From: Streptacidiphilus jiangxiensis
GTDB taxonomy: Bacteria > Actinomycetota > Actinomycetes > Streptomycetales > Streptomycetaceae
Direction: 5' to 3'
DNA: 64,000 nucleotides
Assembly: GCF_900109465.1 (NCBI RefSeq)
Contig: NZ_FOAZ01000002.1
Location: 310,001-374,000 of the forward strand
Shown: positions 53,469-63,025 of the stretch, piece by piece
Layout of the letters: the number at the start of each line of letters is the position of its first letter
Numbering within the stretch: position 1 is the stretch's first letter
The notes under the pieces: generated by a model
The model's database searches: none
What the model was told of the DNA's origin: nothing
The model's input: only the letters and a program-made list of their open reading frames with translations
Position numbers and translations under genes: made by a program

Positions 53469-55217
53469 TCAGGAGGCGTTCAGGGCCGCGTCGTCGACGA
53501 CGAAGCTGGTCTGGTACTCGCTGTCCTCCGTACCCGTGAACTTCAGGGTGACGGTCTGCCCGGCGTAGCCGGACAGGTCGAAGGTGTGCTGCTGGTAGCC
53601 GCTCGCCGCATCCAGGTTGGAGTAGGTCGCCAGGGTGCCGAGCACGGTGCCGGAGGCGTTCAGGACCTGGACCTTCAGGGTGTCGTACGCCGTGGTCGTG
53701 CTGGTCTCGGCGGTGTCGACGTGCAGCCAGAAGGAGAAGCTCGCGCTGCACCCGGTGGGGACGGCGACGGACTGGGCGAGGGTGTCGGTGTGAGCGGTGC
53801 CGTAGCCGTCCAGCCAGGCGTCCCAGCTGCCGGAGTGGGCGGGCTCGGAGGTGGTGTCGTTGTTGAGCACGCTGGACGAGGTCGTCCACGGGGAGGCGGT
53901 GCCGGTCTCGAAGCCGGGGTTGCCCAGCAGCTGGCCGGGGGTGGCGCAGCCGCCGCCGGTGCTCGCGCCGACCGTCCAGGTGAAGGAGGTCGTGCCGGAG
54001 GCGCCGGTGGAGTCGGTGGCCGTCACGGTCACCGACGAGGTGCCGGACGCGGTGGGCGTGCCGGAGATCAGGCCGGAGGAGGAGATCGACAGGCCCGCGG
54101 GCAGGCCGGTCGCGCTGAAGGTCAGCGCAGCGCCCGCCGAGTCGGACCCGTTGACCTGCACGCTCGCCGCGGTGCCGACGGTGCCGGTCTGGCTGCCGGG
54201 ACTGGTGACGGTGACCGTGTTGCCGGTGGTCGCGGAGGAGCCGAAGTCGCTGTCGAAGGCCTGCTCCAGGCCGTTCACCACACCGGAGTCGCTGACGATC
54301 AGGCCCAGTTCGCGGTTGTGGTTGAGCGAGTTGTCGGAGAAGTTCTCCGAGCCGGCGAAGGCCTTGGCGGTCGCGGTGCCGTAGTCGGCGACGATGGCCT
54401 TGGCGTGGATGTAGTAGCCGGTCGAGCTGGTGTAGGTCTTGACCTGGCCGCCCGCGGCGGTCACCTGGTTCAGCTGGGTGGTGTAGCTGTTGTTCTCGTT
54501 CTCCGCGACGACGCGCACCGTCACGCCGCGCTGCTCGTCCGCGACGATCGCGTTGACGAGCGCGGTGTCGCCGAACTCCTCCTCCTCGACGTCCAGGCTG
54601 TGCTGGGCGCCGTTGACCAGGCCGAGCAGCTGCGTCTGCGAGTCGGTGGGCGACCAGACCAGGTCCGCACCGTCGGAGGGGGTGATCGCGGTGTGCGCGT
54701 AGTCCGCGTTGAAGACCGCCTCGATCGCGCTGACGTCCGACGCCGTGGTGTCGAACACCCCGTAGTCGCGGGAGGTCGCGTAGTACGTGGTGTCGAAGTT
54801 GCCGGTGCTGACGTAGGACTTGGCGCCGTCGACGGTGATGGTCTTCTGGTGGGTGTAGGTGAACGTCGAGGCGGAGTAGTTGACGCCGACGCCGCCCGCC
54901 TGCAGCGCGCTGTAGGCGGCGCTGTTGACGGAGCTGTGGTTGGGGTCGATCAGGACGCGGACGGTGACGCCGGCCTTCTCCCTGGCGACGAGGTCGTTGA
55001 CCAGCGTGGTGTCGCGCAGCTCGTAGATCGTCACGTCGATCGACCTCGTCGCCGAGTTGACGAAGTTGTAGATCGCGCTCTCGCCCTGGTCCGGCAGTAC
55101 CACCAGCGAGTAGTTGGTGGTGGCGTGGGCGCTCACGGCACCCGGCAGGACCGCTGCCGTGGCGACCGCGGTGGCGGCCGTGAGGGTCCGGATGAGTCGG
55201 CGGCGTACGTCTCTCAA
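53469..55217 (-). CDS. Secreted phospholipase-D-superfamily protein with Ig-like and jelly-roll domains
   Basis: The 582-residue protein has a Sec signal peptide (ending VSAHA, residue ~31) and two PLD domains with full HKD motifs: H123-x-K125-x4-D130 (HQKTITVD) and H271-x-K273-x4-D278 (HAKAIVAD). A putative Ig/cadherin-like domain follows at about 345-425 ([20 protein letters not shown]), then a C-terminal jelly-roll-like binding domain from about 430. It likely cleaves phosphodiester bonds outside the cell; lipid or nucleic acid cannot be decided. TTG 55217 has AGGAG nine bases upstream. Confidence 0.85.
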   Translation of the reverse strand: MRDVRRRLIRTLTAATAVATAAVLPGAVSAHATTNYSLVVLPDQGESAIYNFVNSATRSIDVTIYELRDTTLVNDLVAREKAGVTVRVLIDPNHSSVNSAAYSALQAGGVGVNYSASTFTYTHQKTITVDGAKSYVSTGNFDTTYYATSRDYGVFDTTASDVSAIEAVFNADYAHTAITPSDGADLVWSPTDSQTQLLGLVNGAQHSLDVEEEEFGDTALVNAIVADEQRGVTVRVVAENENNSYTTQLNQVTAAGGQVKTYTSSTGYYIHAKAIVADYGTATAKAFAGSENFSDNSLNHNRELGLIVSDSGVVNGLEQAFDSDFGSSATTGNTVTVTSPGSQTGTVGTAASVQVNGSDSAGAALTFSATGLPAGLSISSSGLISGTPTASGTSSVTVTATDSTGASGTTSFTWTVGASTGGGCATPGQLLGNPGFETGTASPWTTSSSVLNNDTTSEPAHSGSWDAWLDGYGTAHTDTLAQSVAVPTGCSASFSFWLHVDTAETSTTTAYDTLKVQVLNASGTVLGTLATYSNLDAASGYQQHTFDLSGYAGQTVTLKFTGTEDSEYQTSFVVDDAALNAS

Positions 55218-55491
55218 GGCGGGCTCCTGACGCGATGGTTCGGCTGACGATCAGCCAGTGGGGAGGCGCTGCACGGGCGCTGGAGACAGCGTGCAACGCG
55301 CGTAGCACCCACAAACTAGGGGTCAGTCGGGTACATGCCAGGGTGAGGGAAATGAAGTGATGTTGAACGACTGGAGGACGGATTGATCATGTTGCTTTCC
55401 CTCTGGACTTGTTGAGTTCTGTGCGGCATTGTTACCCGCCGGTATCCCAATTTCGCGCGTGCATGCCACGCGCACCAACAGGGAGTGACGC
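55218..55491. other. 274-bp divergent control region between two secreted enzymes
   Basis: The gap between the PLD-like and GH5 genes is relatively AT-rich at 55350-55450 and holds no gene. No exact palindrome of more than 6 bp stands out. It should contain both promoters; I cannot place them. Confidence 0.5.
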
Positions 55492-57444
55492 GTGACAGTC
55501 CGTACCGCACTTCGAGCCGGCGCCCTGGTCCGCGCCGCGCTGCTCGCCGCCGCGCTCGTGCTCGCGGGCCTCACCGGAGCGTCGCCGACCCCGGCCCGTG
55601 CGGCCTCGCTGCCGAACGCACCCCAGGTACTGACGGGAGCTCAACTCTCGGCCTCCTGGACGGGGCCGCTGAGCACCCGGGGGCGGTACATCGTCGACGC
55701 GAACGGCAACCGGTTCAAACTCAAGGCCGGCAACTGGGACGGCGCGCAGGGCCACTACCTCGGCAGCGGCGACGCGACCACGCCCGCGGACAACGAGCAC
55801 GGCGAGGTCTCCTACAACATCCCGCTCGGCCTGGACCGCACCCCGCTGCCGCAGATCCTCGCCGACCTGCACACGCTCGGCCTCGACGCCATCCGCCTCC
55901 CCTTCGCGGACGCGCTGATCCACGACACCAGCACCGTCCCGGACGCGGCCGTCGCCGCCAACCCGCAACTCAAGGGCGACACTCCGCTCCAGGTCTACGA
56001 CGCGGTCGTGAGCGCGCTCACCGGCGACGGCTTCGCCGTCATCCTCAACAACCACACCACCAGCTACCGCTGGTGCTGCGGCCTGGACGGCAACGAGCGC
56101 TGGAACAGCGGACAGACCACCGCGCAGTGGGAGTCCGACTGGCTGTTCATGGTGAACCGCTACAAGGCGAACAAGCGCGTCGTCGGGGCGGACCTGCGCA
56201 ACGAGGTGCGCCGCGACACCTGGGACGACCCCAACTGGGGCTGGTACGACGACCACGACGAGTACGCCGCCTTCGAGGACGCGGGCAACAAGATCCTCGC
56301 CGCCGACCCCGACATGCTGGTCATCATGGAGGGCATCAACTGGTACGGCATCCCGACCGACATCACCTCGCACGGCCGGCCGATGCTGACCCCCGTCGCG
56401 AACCTCTCCAACACCCTGATCAACTCGGGCAAGCTCGTCTACTCCGCGCACTTCTACGCCTACACCGGCCCCGCCAACTCCGGTGCCGGCAGCGGCCTCG
56501 GCGCCACCAGTGATCCTCGCTACGAGGACTTCACCCCCGCCCAGCTGGCCCAGGTGGTGAACCAGGAGGCCCTGTTCGTCACCCAGTCCGGACAGCACTT
56601 CACCGCCCCGGTCTGGGTCAGCGAGTTCGGCGCCGCCGGAATCGGCTCGACCGACACCAAGGAACAGGCCTGGTTCGACAACTTCACCAACATCCTGGCC
56701 GCCAACGACACCGACTTCGCCATCTGGCCGCTGATCGGGTACACGGACTCCAGCGGCAACCTCCAGGACAACTGGGCGCTGCTCTCCTACGACGCCAACG
56801 GCAACCGCACCGGCCTGGAGGACGGCGGCGACTGGCGCGTCACCGACTGGAACAAGCTCGTCTCCGCGCCGAGCCTGACCGGCCAGGTCGCCCCGGTGAA
56901 CCACTGGAACATGCTCGACCTCGACCACGCCGACTACGACGTCTCCGCCACGATGTCGGCCCAGCCCGACTGGTCCTCCGGCAACCGCAAGGGCAACTGC
57001 CCGGACAGCGAACGGCTGGTGGCGCTGGGCCGCAGTGACAGCCGCGGGCTGTGCACCGATGCGAACCAGCCGTCGAAGTCCGCCGCCGGTTGGACGACGG
57101 TGACCGACGAGCGCTACGTCACCGAGGGCGACTGGGCCTCCGGCTACAGCAAGCTCCAGTGCCCCGACAACACCTTCGCCGTCGGCTACAGCGTGCACAG
57201 CAACGCCATGGCCGCCCTGCTCTGCGCCCCCTCGGCCACGCCGCTGCCGACGACCGGCCACGACGTCTGGTTCGACCACGGCGACAACCGCCCCTCCAGC
57301 GGCGGCTCCACCGCCAGCGACTGGGCCCCCGGCTACTACAAGGGCCAGTGCGCCGACAACGAGTACGTCGCCGGCGTCGCCTACACCTGGAACTGGAACG
57401 ACGGCGGCGTCCCGGACGCGCTGCTCTGCCGTCCGCTCGGCTGA
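55492..57444 (+). CDS. Secreted GH5 glycoside hydrolase with C-terminal Cys-rich repeat module
   Basis: The 650-residue protein has a Sec signal peptide (cleavage near ARAAS, residue 37-39) and a GH5 TIM barrel (residues ~50-455). Likely acid/base Glu238 lies in DLRNEVRR and nucleophile Glu378 in VSEFGAAG, so it is probably an endo-beta-glucanase or related beta-glycanase. After residue ~475 come three repeats, each with a Cys near its start (C-x-D-x-x-x-V or similar) and a final LC (residues ~500-523, ~555-580, ~620-648). This module may bind carbohydrate. GTG 55492 has AGGGAG upstream. Confidence 0.85.
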   Translation: MTVRTALRAGALVRAALLAAALVLAGLTGASPTPARAASLPNAPQVLTGAQLSASWTGPLSTRGRYIVDANGNRFKLKAGNWDGAQGHYLGSGDATTPADNEHGEVSYNIPLGLDRTPLPQILADLHTLGLDAIRLPFADALIHDTSTVPDAAVAANPQLKGDTPLQVYDAVVSALTGDGFAVILNNHTTSYRWCCGLDGNERWNSGQTTAQWESDWLFMVNRYKANKRVVGADLRNEVRRDTWDDPNWGWYDDHDEYAAFEDAGNKILAADPDMLVIMEGINWYGIPTDITSHGRPMLTPVANLSNTLINSGKLVYSAHFYAYTGPANSGAGSGLGATSDPRYEDFTPAQLAQVVNQEALFVTQSGQHFTAPVWVSEFGAAGIGSTDTKEQAWFDNFTNILAANDTDFAIWPLIGYTDSSGNLQDNWALLSYDANGNRTGLEDGGDWRVTDWNKLVSAPSLTGQVAPVNHWNMLDLDHADYDVSATMSAQPDWSSGNRKGNCPDSERLVALGRSDSRGLCTDANQPSKSAAGWTTVTDERYVTEGDWASGYSKLQCPDNTFAVGYSVHSNAMAALLCAPSATPLPTTGHDVWFDHGDNRPSSGGSTASDWAPGYYKGQCADNEYVAGVAYTWNWNDGGVPDALLCRPLG

Positions 57445-57463
57445 GCCGGCGGACCGCCCGCTG

Positions 57464-57504
57464 CACCGGGGAGGACGCGGCATCGGGCCGCGTCCTCCCC
57501 GGTG
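57464..57504. terminator. Very strong bidirectional terminator
   Basis: CACCGGGGAGGACGCGGC pairs perfectly with 57487-57504 (18-bp stem) around a 5-nt loop between the convergent GH5 and MBL-fold genes. Confidence 0.9.
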
Positions 57505-57511
57505 GCCGGGC

Positions 57512-58516
57512 TCAGCCCGTCACGCGGCCGACGTGGTCCGCGCCCGGGCCTGGGACGAAGCGCGGGATCGCCTCGGGCTGGAGCCTGCCCTCCGCGGTGA
57601 AGACCGTCTCCTCGTAGGCCCGGAGCCCGGCCAGCTCCTCGGGGGTGAGGCCACCCTTCGCCAACCCCGGTGCGAGGTGCAGGAACTGGTAGTCGGAGTG
57701 GTCGTGGCCAGGGGCCAGGACCAGCTCCGGTAGCCGGCGCCGCAGTTCGGCGATCCGACGGATCGAGGCGTTCTGGTTGGGCACCCAGTCCCCGGCGCCG
57801 AAGGCCTGGACGTCGTCGTTGGCCAGGTGGCGCAGCGTGTAGAGCGTGTCGCCGGTGATCAGCAACTGGTAGCCGTCGAGCCGGACCAGGACGCAGAGGT
57901 GGCCCGGGGTGTGCCCGGGGGTCGGCAGCAGCTTGACCGTGCCGTCCGCGGTGAGGTCGTGGCTGGCGTCGAAGTTCTCGAACGCACCGGATGCGTAGTC
58001 GATGGTGGTGATCTTCCGGGCCGCCTGCAGGGAGGGCTGGTAGACCATCGGGAGGAAGCCGAAGAGCTTCCAGTCCCGGTTCTCCCACTCTCCCCTGCTG
58101 ATGACCAGTTCCGCATCGGGCAGGTAGGAGAGGCCTCCGATGTGGTCCTCGTGCAGGTGGGTCGCCACGACCTTGCGGACGTCCTCGACACGGTAGCCGA
58201 GTCTCGCCAGTGCCGCCGGGAGCTCCTCGTCGCGGGTGAGCTGGTACTCGTCGTCGTCGAACAGGTAGTGGGCGATGCCACGGTAGTAGTCGCCGTGCTC
58301 GTGCGTCTGGCGCCAGTTGACACCCGCGTCGACCAGGATCAGCCCCTCCTCCGGGTGGTCGATCAGGTAGGCGTGGATGGGGACGATGATGAAGTGCTTC
58401 TTGTCGGTCGCGAAGCGCAGGACCGCCCTCGCGCCCCGCCATCCGTCCAGGCCGCCGTAGAACTGCCCGAACGGAACTTTCGTGGACCCGAGTCTCAGTG
58501 CGAACACCTTGATCAT
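57512..58516 (-). CDS. MBL-fold hydrolase of the N-acyl homoserine lactonase type
   Basis: The 334-residue protein has metallo-beta-lactamase motifs: THLHEDHIGG (HxHxDH), PTPGHTPGHLC, TGDTLY and APGHDHSDY. The overall plan (HAYLIDHPEEGLILVDAGVN followed by a helical insert) matches AiiA/AHL-lactonase-like enzymes. It may hydrolyse a lactone signal or another ester; gamma-butyrolactones of streptomycetes are a speculative substrate. The start ATG at 58516 lacks a strong ribosome binding site but agrees with the family N-terminus (IKVFALRLGSTKVPFG). Confidence 0.85.
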   Translation of the reverse strand: MIKVFALRLGSTKVPFGQFYGGLDGWRGARAVLRFATDKKHFIIVPIHAYLIDHPEEGLILVDAGVNWRQTHEHGDYYRGIAHYLFDDDEYQLTRDEELPAALARLGYRVEDVRKVVATHLHEDHIGGLSYLPDAELVISRGEWENRDWKLFGFLPMVYQPSLQAARKITTIDYASGAFENFDASHDLTADGTVKLLPTPGHTPGHLCVLVRLDGYQLLITGDTLYTLRHLANDDVQAFGAGDWVPNQNASIRRIAELRRRLPELVLAPGHDHSDYQFLHLAPGLAKGGLTPEELAGLRAYEETVFTAEGRLQPEAIPRFVPGPGADHVGRVTG

Positions 58517-58575
58517 GCGGTCAGCCTTGCGGCATCAAAAGCATTGCACAAGTGCTTAGTTGGCGAACTCCGCCA

Positions 58576-59301
58576 TTACCCCAGGTGCTTTGCGGCCTCG
58601 CGGATCGAGAGCGGGGAGAGCCGGTTGCCCTCCGCCGCGAGGAACGAGCGGACGGCGTCGGGGTCGGTGGTGGCGTAGGTGCGCAGCGCCCAGCCGATGG
58701 CCTTGCGGACGAAGAAGTCACGGTGCCCGGACTGGATCCGGCAGTAGTCGAACAGCCGCTCCGCATCCGTGTCCTGACGATAGGTCAACTGATGCAGCAG
58801 CGCCGTCCGGGCGAGCCAGAGGTCGGTGGCGGTGATCCAGCGGTCCATCTCCGCGGTCAGCGTCGGGTCGGCGGCGACGAGGCGGCCGACGACGTGGGCG
58901 GCGAGGTGGTCGACCGTGTCCCACCAGGAGCGGGTCACGATCAGGTACGCCGCCACCGGAAGGAACGACGCGTCGCAGACCTTCACGTGGCGGCGCAGGT
59001 AGTCGACGGCGAAGTACTGGTACTCGCGTTCCGGCAGCCGCCAGGCCCGCAGCGCGACCGACGCGCAGACGTCCTGGTCCGGCCGCGCCGCACCGCTCAG
59101 CACCGTCCGCGACAGCGCCCGACGCCCGGGGGTGGGCAGGCCCAGGAAGGGGAACTGGTCGCGCAGGTAGGCGGCCTGGCGGACCGCCTGGTCCGGGTCG
59201 GCTCCGCTCGGGTACACCTCGCGGAGCCGGCGGACGATCTGCTCCCCGGCCGGGCTCGGCGGGCACGGGGGTTCGGTGACGTGCTCCGGATCTACCAGCA
59301 T
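58576..59301 (-). CDS. DNA alkylation repair protein (AlkD-like HEAT-repeat)
   Basis: The 241-residue protein consists of helical HEAT-like repeats with conserved blocks LPTPGRRALSRTVL, EREYQYFAVDYLRRH and KAIGWALRTYATTDP, matching the AlkD/AlkC DNA glycosylase family, which removes alkylated purines without base flipping. Its ATG at 59301 overlaps the stop codon of the carboxypeptidase gene by ten bases, so it depends on that mRNA. GAGGG abuts the start. Confidence 0.85.
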   Translation of the reverse strand: MLVDPEHVTEPPCPPSPAGEQIVRRLREVYPSGADPDQAVRQAAYLRDQFPFLGLPTPGRRALSRTVLSGAARPDQDVCASVALRAWRLPEREYQYFAVDYLRRHVKVCDASFLPVAAYLIVTRSWWDTVDHLAAHVVGRLVAADPTLTAEMDRWITATDLWLARTALLHQLTYRQDTDAERLFDYCRIQSGHRDFFVRKAIGWALRTYATTDPDAVRSFLAAEGNRLSPLSIREAAKHLG

Positions 59302-60569
59302 CCCTCGACGGTAGTCGCCCACCGGTCGATCAGGTCGCGTGCGGAGGTCGTGTTGAAGCCGCCCTCCTCCAGGAAGGCGAACGCCTTCCACTGGCCGTCC
59401 TGCTTGTTCAGCGCCAGCCCGGCCAGGGCGATGGCGCCGGTCAGCGTGCCGGTCTTGGCATCGATCCGCCCGACGGCGCAGTTGGTCGGCGCCGTGGTGA
59501 ACCGGCCCCAGGAGGGGCCGAGGGTGCCGTCGACACCGGCCACGGGGAAGCCCGCGCGCACGTACTGCAGGACGGAGGAGTAGCGCGGGTTGACGGTCAG
59601 CGCCGCCATGTACGCCAGCGCGTGCGCCGTCATCCGGTCCGAGCGGGACAGACCGCTGCCGTCGTAGAGCTGCACACCCGTCAGCGGCACGTGGTAGCGG
59701 CTGTTCAGCACGGAGCGCACCGCCGTCGTGGCACCCTTCCAGTCGGCGGACTGCCCGACGGCAAGGGCGGTCAGCCGCGCGAAGCCCTCGGCGTTGTCGT
59801 TGACGCTGTCCTTGAGCATCCGCTCCACCTCGGACGCCAGCGAGTCCGAGGTGTGCGACGCGAGCTGCGTGGCGGCACGCGGGGCCTTGGCGCGGCCCAG
59901 CACGCCTCCCTGCACGCCGATTCCGTGCGTGCCGAGGCGGGAGCGAAAGACGTTGCCCGCGTACAGGGCGCTGTCGACGTTCTCGTGGCCGAAGACCTGC
60001 AGCGCGCTGATGGACGAGACCTCGCCGGGGACGTAGCCGGGCTGCCAGCCCGGGGAGACCGGCTGCACGTGCGGGAAGAGCGAGTCGTCCACGTAGAGGG
60101 TCACGCCGGTGAGGTGCCGGGCACGCAGCGCGGTGGCGGTCGCGTCGGCGAGGGCGTTCAGGTCGTCACCGGTCAGGTGCTGGTCGGCGCCGCCGACGAG
60201 GTAGAGGGTGTGGCCCTCGAGCAGCGCGCGGGTGCGCTCGGTGTGGTTCGGGCCGAGGACGCTCAGCGCGGCGATCGCGGTGCCGATCTTGGTGGTGGAG
60301 GCCGGCATGAGCGCCTCGCCCGCACCCGAGGACCAGACCAGGTGACCGGCGGACGGCCCCGACGCGTCCAGCACCTCACCGGAGGCGAGGCCCGTCAGCG
60401 GGTGGAAGCGCAGCCTCAGCTGGTTGTAGATGCGCCCGTCCCCCGCTTCGCCGGCGGCCATGGCCGTGCCGACGCTCAGACTGAACGCGGAGGCGCCGAC
60501 GAGCGCGACGACGCAGGCGCGGCGCAGGGTGGGTCGGCGCAGGATGGGTCGCAGGATCCGGCGAGGCAT
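59292..60569 (-). CDS. dacB: D-alanyl-D-alanine carboxypeptidase/endopeptidase (PBP4, S13)
   Basis: The 425-residue protein has a signal peptide (ending AMAAG, residue ~38) and the penicillin-binding triad: S91-T-T-K94, S255-V-N257 and K372-T-G374. The S13 family trims or cleaves peptidoglycan cross-links outside the membrane. GGGGGAGAC precedes the ATG. It overlaps the AlkD-like gene, an odd functional pairing that may only reflect compactness. Confidence 0.9.
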   Translation of the reverse strand: MPRRILRPILRRPTLRRACVVALVGASAFSLSVGTAMAAGEAGDGRIYNQLRLRFHPLTGLASGEVLDASGPSAGHLVWSSGAGEALMPASTTKIGTAIAALSVLGPNHTERTRALLEGHTLYLVGGADQHLTGDDLNALADATATALRARHLTGVTLYVDDSLFPHVQPVSPGWQPGYVPGEVSSISALQVFGHENVDSALYAGNVFRSRLGTHGIGVQGGVLGRAKAPRAATQLASHTSDSLASEVERMLKDSVNDNAEGFARLTALAVGQSADWKGATTAVRSVLNSRYHVPLTGVQLYDGSGLSRSDRMTAHALAYMAALTVNPRYSSVLQYVRAGFPVAGVDGTLGPSWGRFTTAPTNCAVGRIDAKTGTLTGAIALAGLALNKQDGQWKAFAFLEEGGFNTTSARDLIDRWATTVEGCW

Positions 60570-60898
60570 GTCTCCCCCAGGCCCGTACGCGCCTCACGCG
60601 CCGGGCGGCAGTGGCCCTCGGTGGGCCGTGGTGATGGACGGCTGATCTTCTCCGACAGCCCGCCCGATTCTGACAGCAGGGGCGCGCGGGCGGTAGTTCA
60701 CCACTCCGGGGCGAATAGGCGGAAACCCACCCGTCTCACGCGTCTCACCTGCAAAAACGCTTCTCCCGGTTTTCTCTCGGCCGACGCTTCCGCGGCTGCG
60801 CTCGCCCTCCCGCGGACGGGCGCGGGAGGGCATGGGTGGACGCCGGGAGGACGCGGACAGGCGTGGGAGGACGGGCCGGGCGTCGGCCCGGCCCGCGC
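60570..60898. other. 329-bp gap before dacB
   Basis: No gene is supported here. On the minus strand GTGAGACGC/GTGAGACGG is a 9-bp tandem repeat near 60740-60760, and the region 60735-60780 is locally AT-rich. It should contain the dacB promoter. The left end of the RNA ligase terminator lies at its upper boundary. Confidence 0.5.
60873..60894 (-). terminator. Terminator of the RNA ligase gene
   Basis: GGGCCGGGC (60873-60881) pairs with GCCCGGCCC (60886-60894) across GTCG, 4 bp after the ligase stop codon at 60899. Confidence 0.75.
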
Positions 60899-61969
60899 TC
60901 ACTCGAACTCGGTGCCGCCCTTGCGCGTCAGGTACGCCGGGTTGATCACCTTGGCGATGGCGCGGCTACCGCCGAGGGCCACGCTGGCCCGCTCCGTGCG
61001 CGGGCGGACCACGACGCCCTCGCGGATGTGCAGGGCCCGCCCGGAGAGCGTCTCGCGGCCCTCCGCCAGCTCGAGCACCTTCTCGTGCGCAAACGGCCCG
61101 GTGTACAGCTGCGGCACCAACGGGAGCTCGCCCGCCAGCCACTCCTGCGGGTCCAGCCAGCGGACCACCCCCGTGCCGTCGTCGTAGGAGAGGTCGAAGA
61201 CCACGAAGCCGGTCTCACCGCGCCGCACGTCCGCGCCGTAGGTGAGGTCCTGGACCCCGTCGCCGAAGACCTCGCCGAAGACACCGACACGGCTCGCGCC
61301 GAGCCGCTGCGCCAGACGCTCCGCGACCGCCGGCAGGTCGAAGGCGCGGGCCGCACGCCAGTAGAGGTTCCGCGCGTCCTCGACCAGGGCGAGGTGCGCG
61401 GCGCCCACGCCCTTGGAGGAGACCTGGATCCCTCCGTCGGCGGCGTAGTACGTGAACAGGCAGCAACTGCCGTGGACCTTCTCGGTCACCACGACCTCCT
61501 CGCCGTCCGCGAAGACGTCGGGATAGCGGCGCAGGTTCTCGATGTCCACCCACGGCAGCAGGTCCGGCGCCGGCTCCGCGTCGCCCGACATGGTGGCGGG
61601 CACCGGCGGAACCCACTTGGTGATCCCGAGCGCCGCGGCGAAGTCGGTGCCGTCCGCGTGCGCGGCGGCGAGGTCCGCGACCAGGGCGCCGGGGCGGCAG
61701 ACGATGCCCTGCGAGAGCTCCCCGCGCAGCCGGATCGCCTTGACCCGGTTCTTCTCCGCCCCCGCGAGGCGTCCGGTCAGCCCCAGTTCGTCGATCAGCC
61801 CGGCGGGCAGCACGGCCTGCTCGGGGATGTAGACGGCGTAGTCGCCGGTCCGGTAGATCCCCTTGGCCACGACGGCGCGGAAGAGCCCGACCTGGGCCAG
61901 TTCCAGCGCGTCGGCGGCAGGGTGGGGGTGGATCGTCAGCGGCTCTGCGGTGACTCGGAGGCTCGACAC
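60899..61969 (-). CDS. ATP-dependent RNA ligase (DraRnl/Rnl5 type)
   Basis: The 356-residue protein starts with an OB-fold-like N-terminal module (VTAEPLTIHPHPAADALELA) and continues with the nucleotidyltransferase domain whose motif I is EKVHGS, with the adenylated Lys164 (KxxG). This placement matches Deinococcus RNA ligase, whose lysine is at 165. DraRnl seals 3'-OH/5'-PO4 RNA ends, with a preference for nicks. The GTG at 61969 has GAGGAG eight bases upstream, excluding the longer frame to 62011. The physiological role is unknown. Confidence 0.85.
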   Translation of the reverse strand: MSSLRVTAEPLTIHPHPAADALELAQVGLFRAVVAKGIYRTGDYAVYIPEQAVLPAGLIDELGLTGRLAGAEKNRVKAIRLRGELSQGIVCRPGALVADLAAAHADGTDFAAALGITKWVPPVPATMSGDAEPAPDLLPWVDIENLRRYPDVFADGEEVVVTEKVHGSCCLFTYYAADGGIQVSSKGVGAAHLALVEDARNLYWRAARAFDLPAVAERLAQRLGASRVGVFGEVFGDGVQDLTYGADVRRGETGFVVFDLSYDDGTGVVRWLDPQEWLAGELPLVPQLYTGPFAHEKVLELAEGRETLSGRALHIREGVVVRPRTERASVALGGSRAIAKVINPAYLTRKGGTEFE

Positions 61970-62105
61970 AACAACGGCTCCTCGGCCGGATCGGGAGGGG
62001 GTGGCGCCCACGTGTCTGCGGGCGGAGCACCAGTCTCCCGATCGGGCGAGGAGCCGTCAGCTGGTTTTTGATCAGTCCGGCGAGCTCGGGTGAGCTCGGG
62101 TGGAC

Positions 62106-62894
62106 TCAGGAGGTCGCGACGTCCTTGCGGGTCACGCCCAGGTAGCCGACGAAGCCGGCGATGAGCACGGCCAGCACGAGGCTGACCCAGCCGGTCCCCC
62201 AGTTCAGACCGCCGCGGGCGTGCGAGACGCCCATCCAGTCGGCGAACGAGGCACCCAGCGGGCGGGTGACGATGTACGCGAACCAGAACGCGAAGATCGC
62301 GTTGAGGCCGAGCTTCCAGTGGGCGATCGTCGGGATGGCGATCAGCACGGCGAAGAGCACGCCGGAGGAGAAGTAGCCGAGCTTCAGCGTGGAGGCCGTC
62401 ATGTCACCGGTCGCCGTGCCGAGCGCGAAGGTGGTGAGCACCGTCGCCCAGTAGAACAGCTCACGGCGGCGGGTGGTGATGCTGTGGATGGACAGCGTCT
62501 TCTCGCTCCGGTACCAGAGCAGGAAGATCGCCACGAGAACGACCGCGAAGAAGCTGGTCGAGACGACATACGGAACGCCGAGCTGCACGTGCAGCACGTC
62601 CGCCGCCATGGTGCCGAAGACGCTGACCATGACGACCGCGAACCAGTAGATCGCGGCACTGTAGCGCTTGGCGGTCAGCTGCACGGCGAGCGCGGCCGCC
62701 AGCACCAGGCCGGCCACGGGCACGACAAGGAACGGGTTGAACGTCTTGACCAGGAAGTCGGAGGTGGTTTCACCCATACCGGTGGTGAGCACCTTGACGA
62801 CCCAGAAGAGGACAGTGACTTCCGGAACCTTGCTCAGCGCCTGGCGGGCGGGCGCCTCGCCGTGCCGGGACTGCAGCAGTTGATCTCTCGCCAT
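62106..62894 (-). CDS. DUF347 multi-pass membrane protein (COG4705-like)
   Basis: The 262-residue protein shows the DUF347 repeat pattern, FWVVKVLTTGMGETTSDFLV near the start and YWATVLTTFALGTATGDMTA in the middle, with two weaker repeats. It has eight or so membrane helices and no known function. ATG 62894 has AAAGG upstream; a GTG at 62912 is less likely. Confidence 0.8.
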   Translation of the reverse strand: MARDQLLQSRHGEAPARQALSKVPEVTVLFWVVKVLTTGMGETTSDFLVKTFNPFLVVPVAGLVLAAALAVQLTAKRYSAAIYWFAVVMVSVFGTMAADVLHVQLGVPYVVSTSFFAVVLVAIFLLWYRSEKTLSIHSITTRRRELFYWATVLTTFALGTATGDMTASTLKLGYFSSGVLFAVLIAIPTIAHWKLGLNAIFAFWFAYIVTRPLGASFADWMGVSHARGGLNWGTGWVSLVLAVLIAGFVGYLGVTRKDVATS

Positions 62895-63025
62895 AGCCGC
62901 AGAGCCTTTCACACCGGAATGACGCTCCGGTACCGCGGGGGCTCGTCGCCGAAAATCTCACCGAGTTATGGAATCGCCCATATCGGGGCGAACCGGAACA
63001 CAAGCCCCCGCTTGCCGCCGGCCGG

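Noticed and set aside
57512-58516. A quorum-quenching cluster around the MBL-fold gene
   Set aside because: There is no signal synthase or receptor nearby, and lactonase specificity cannot be read from MBL motifs.
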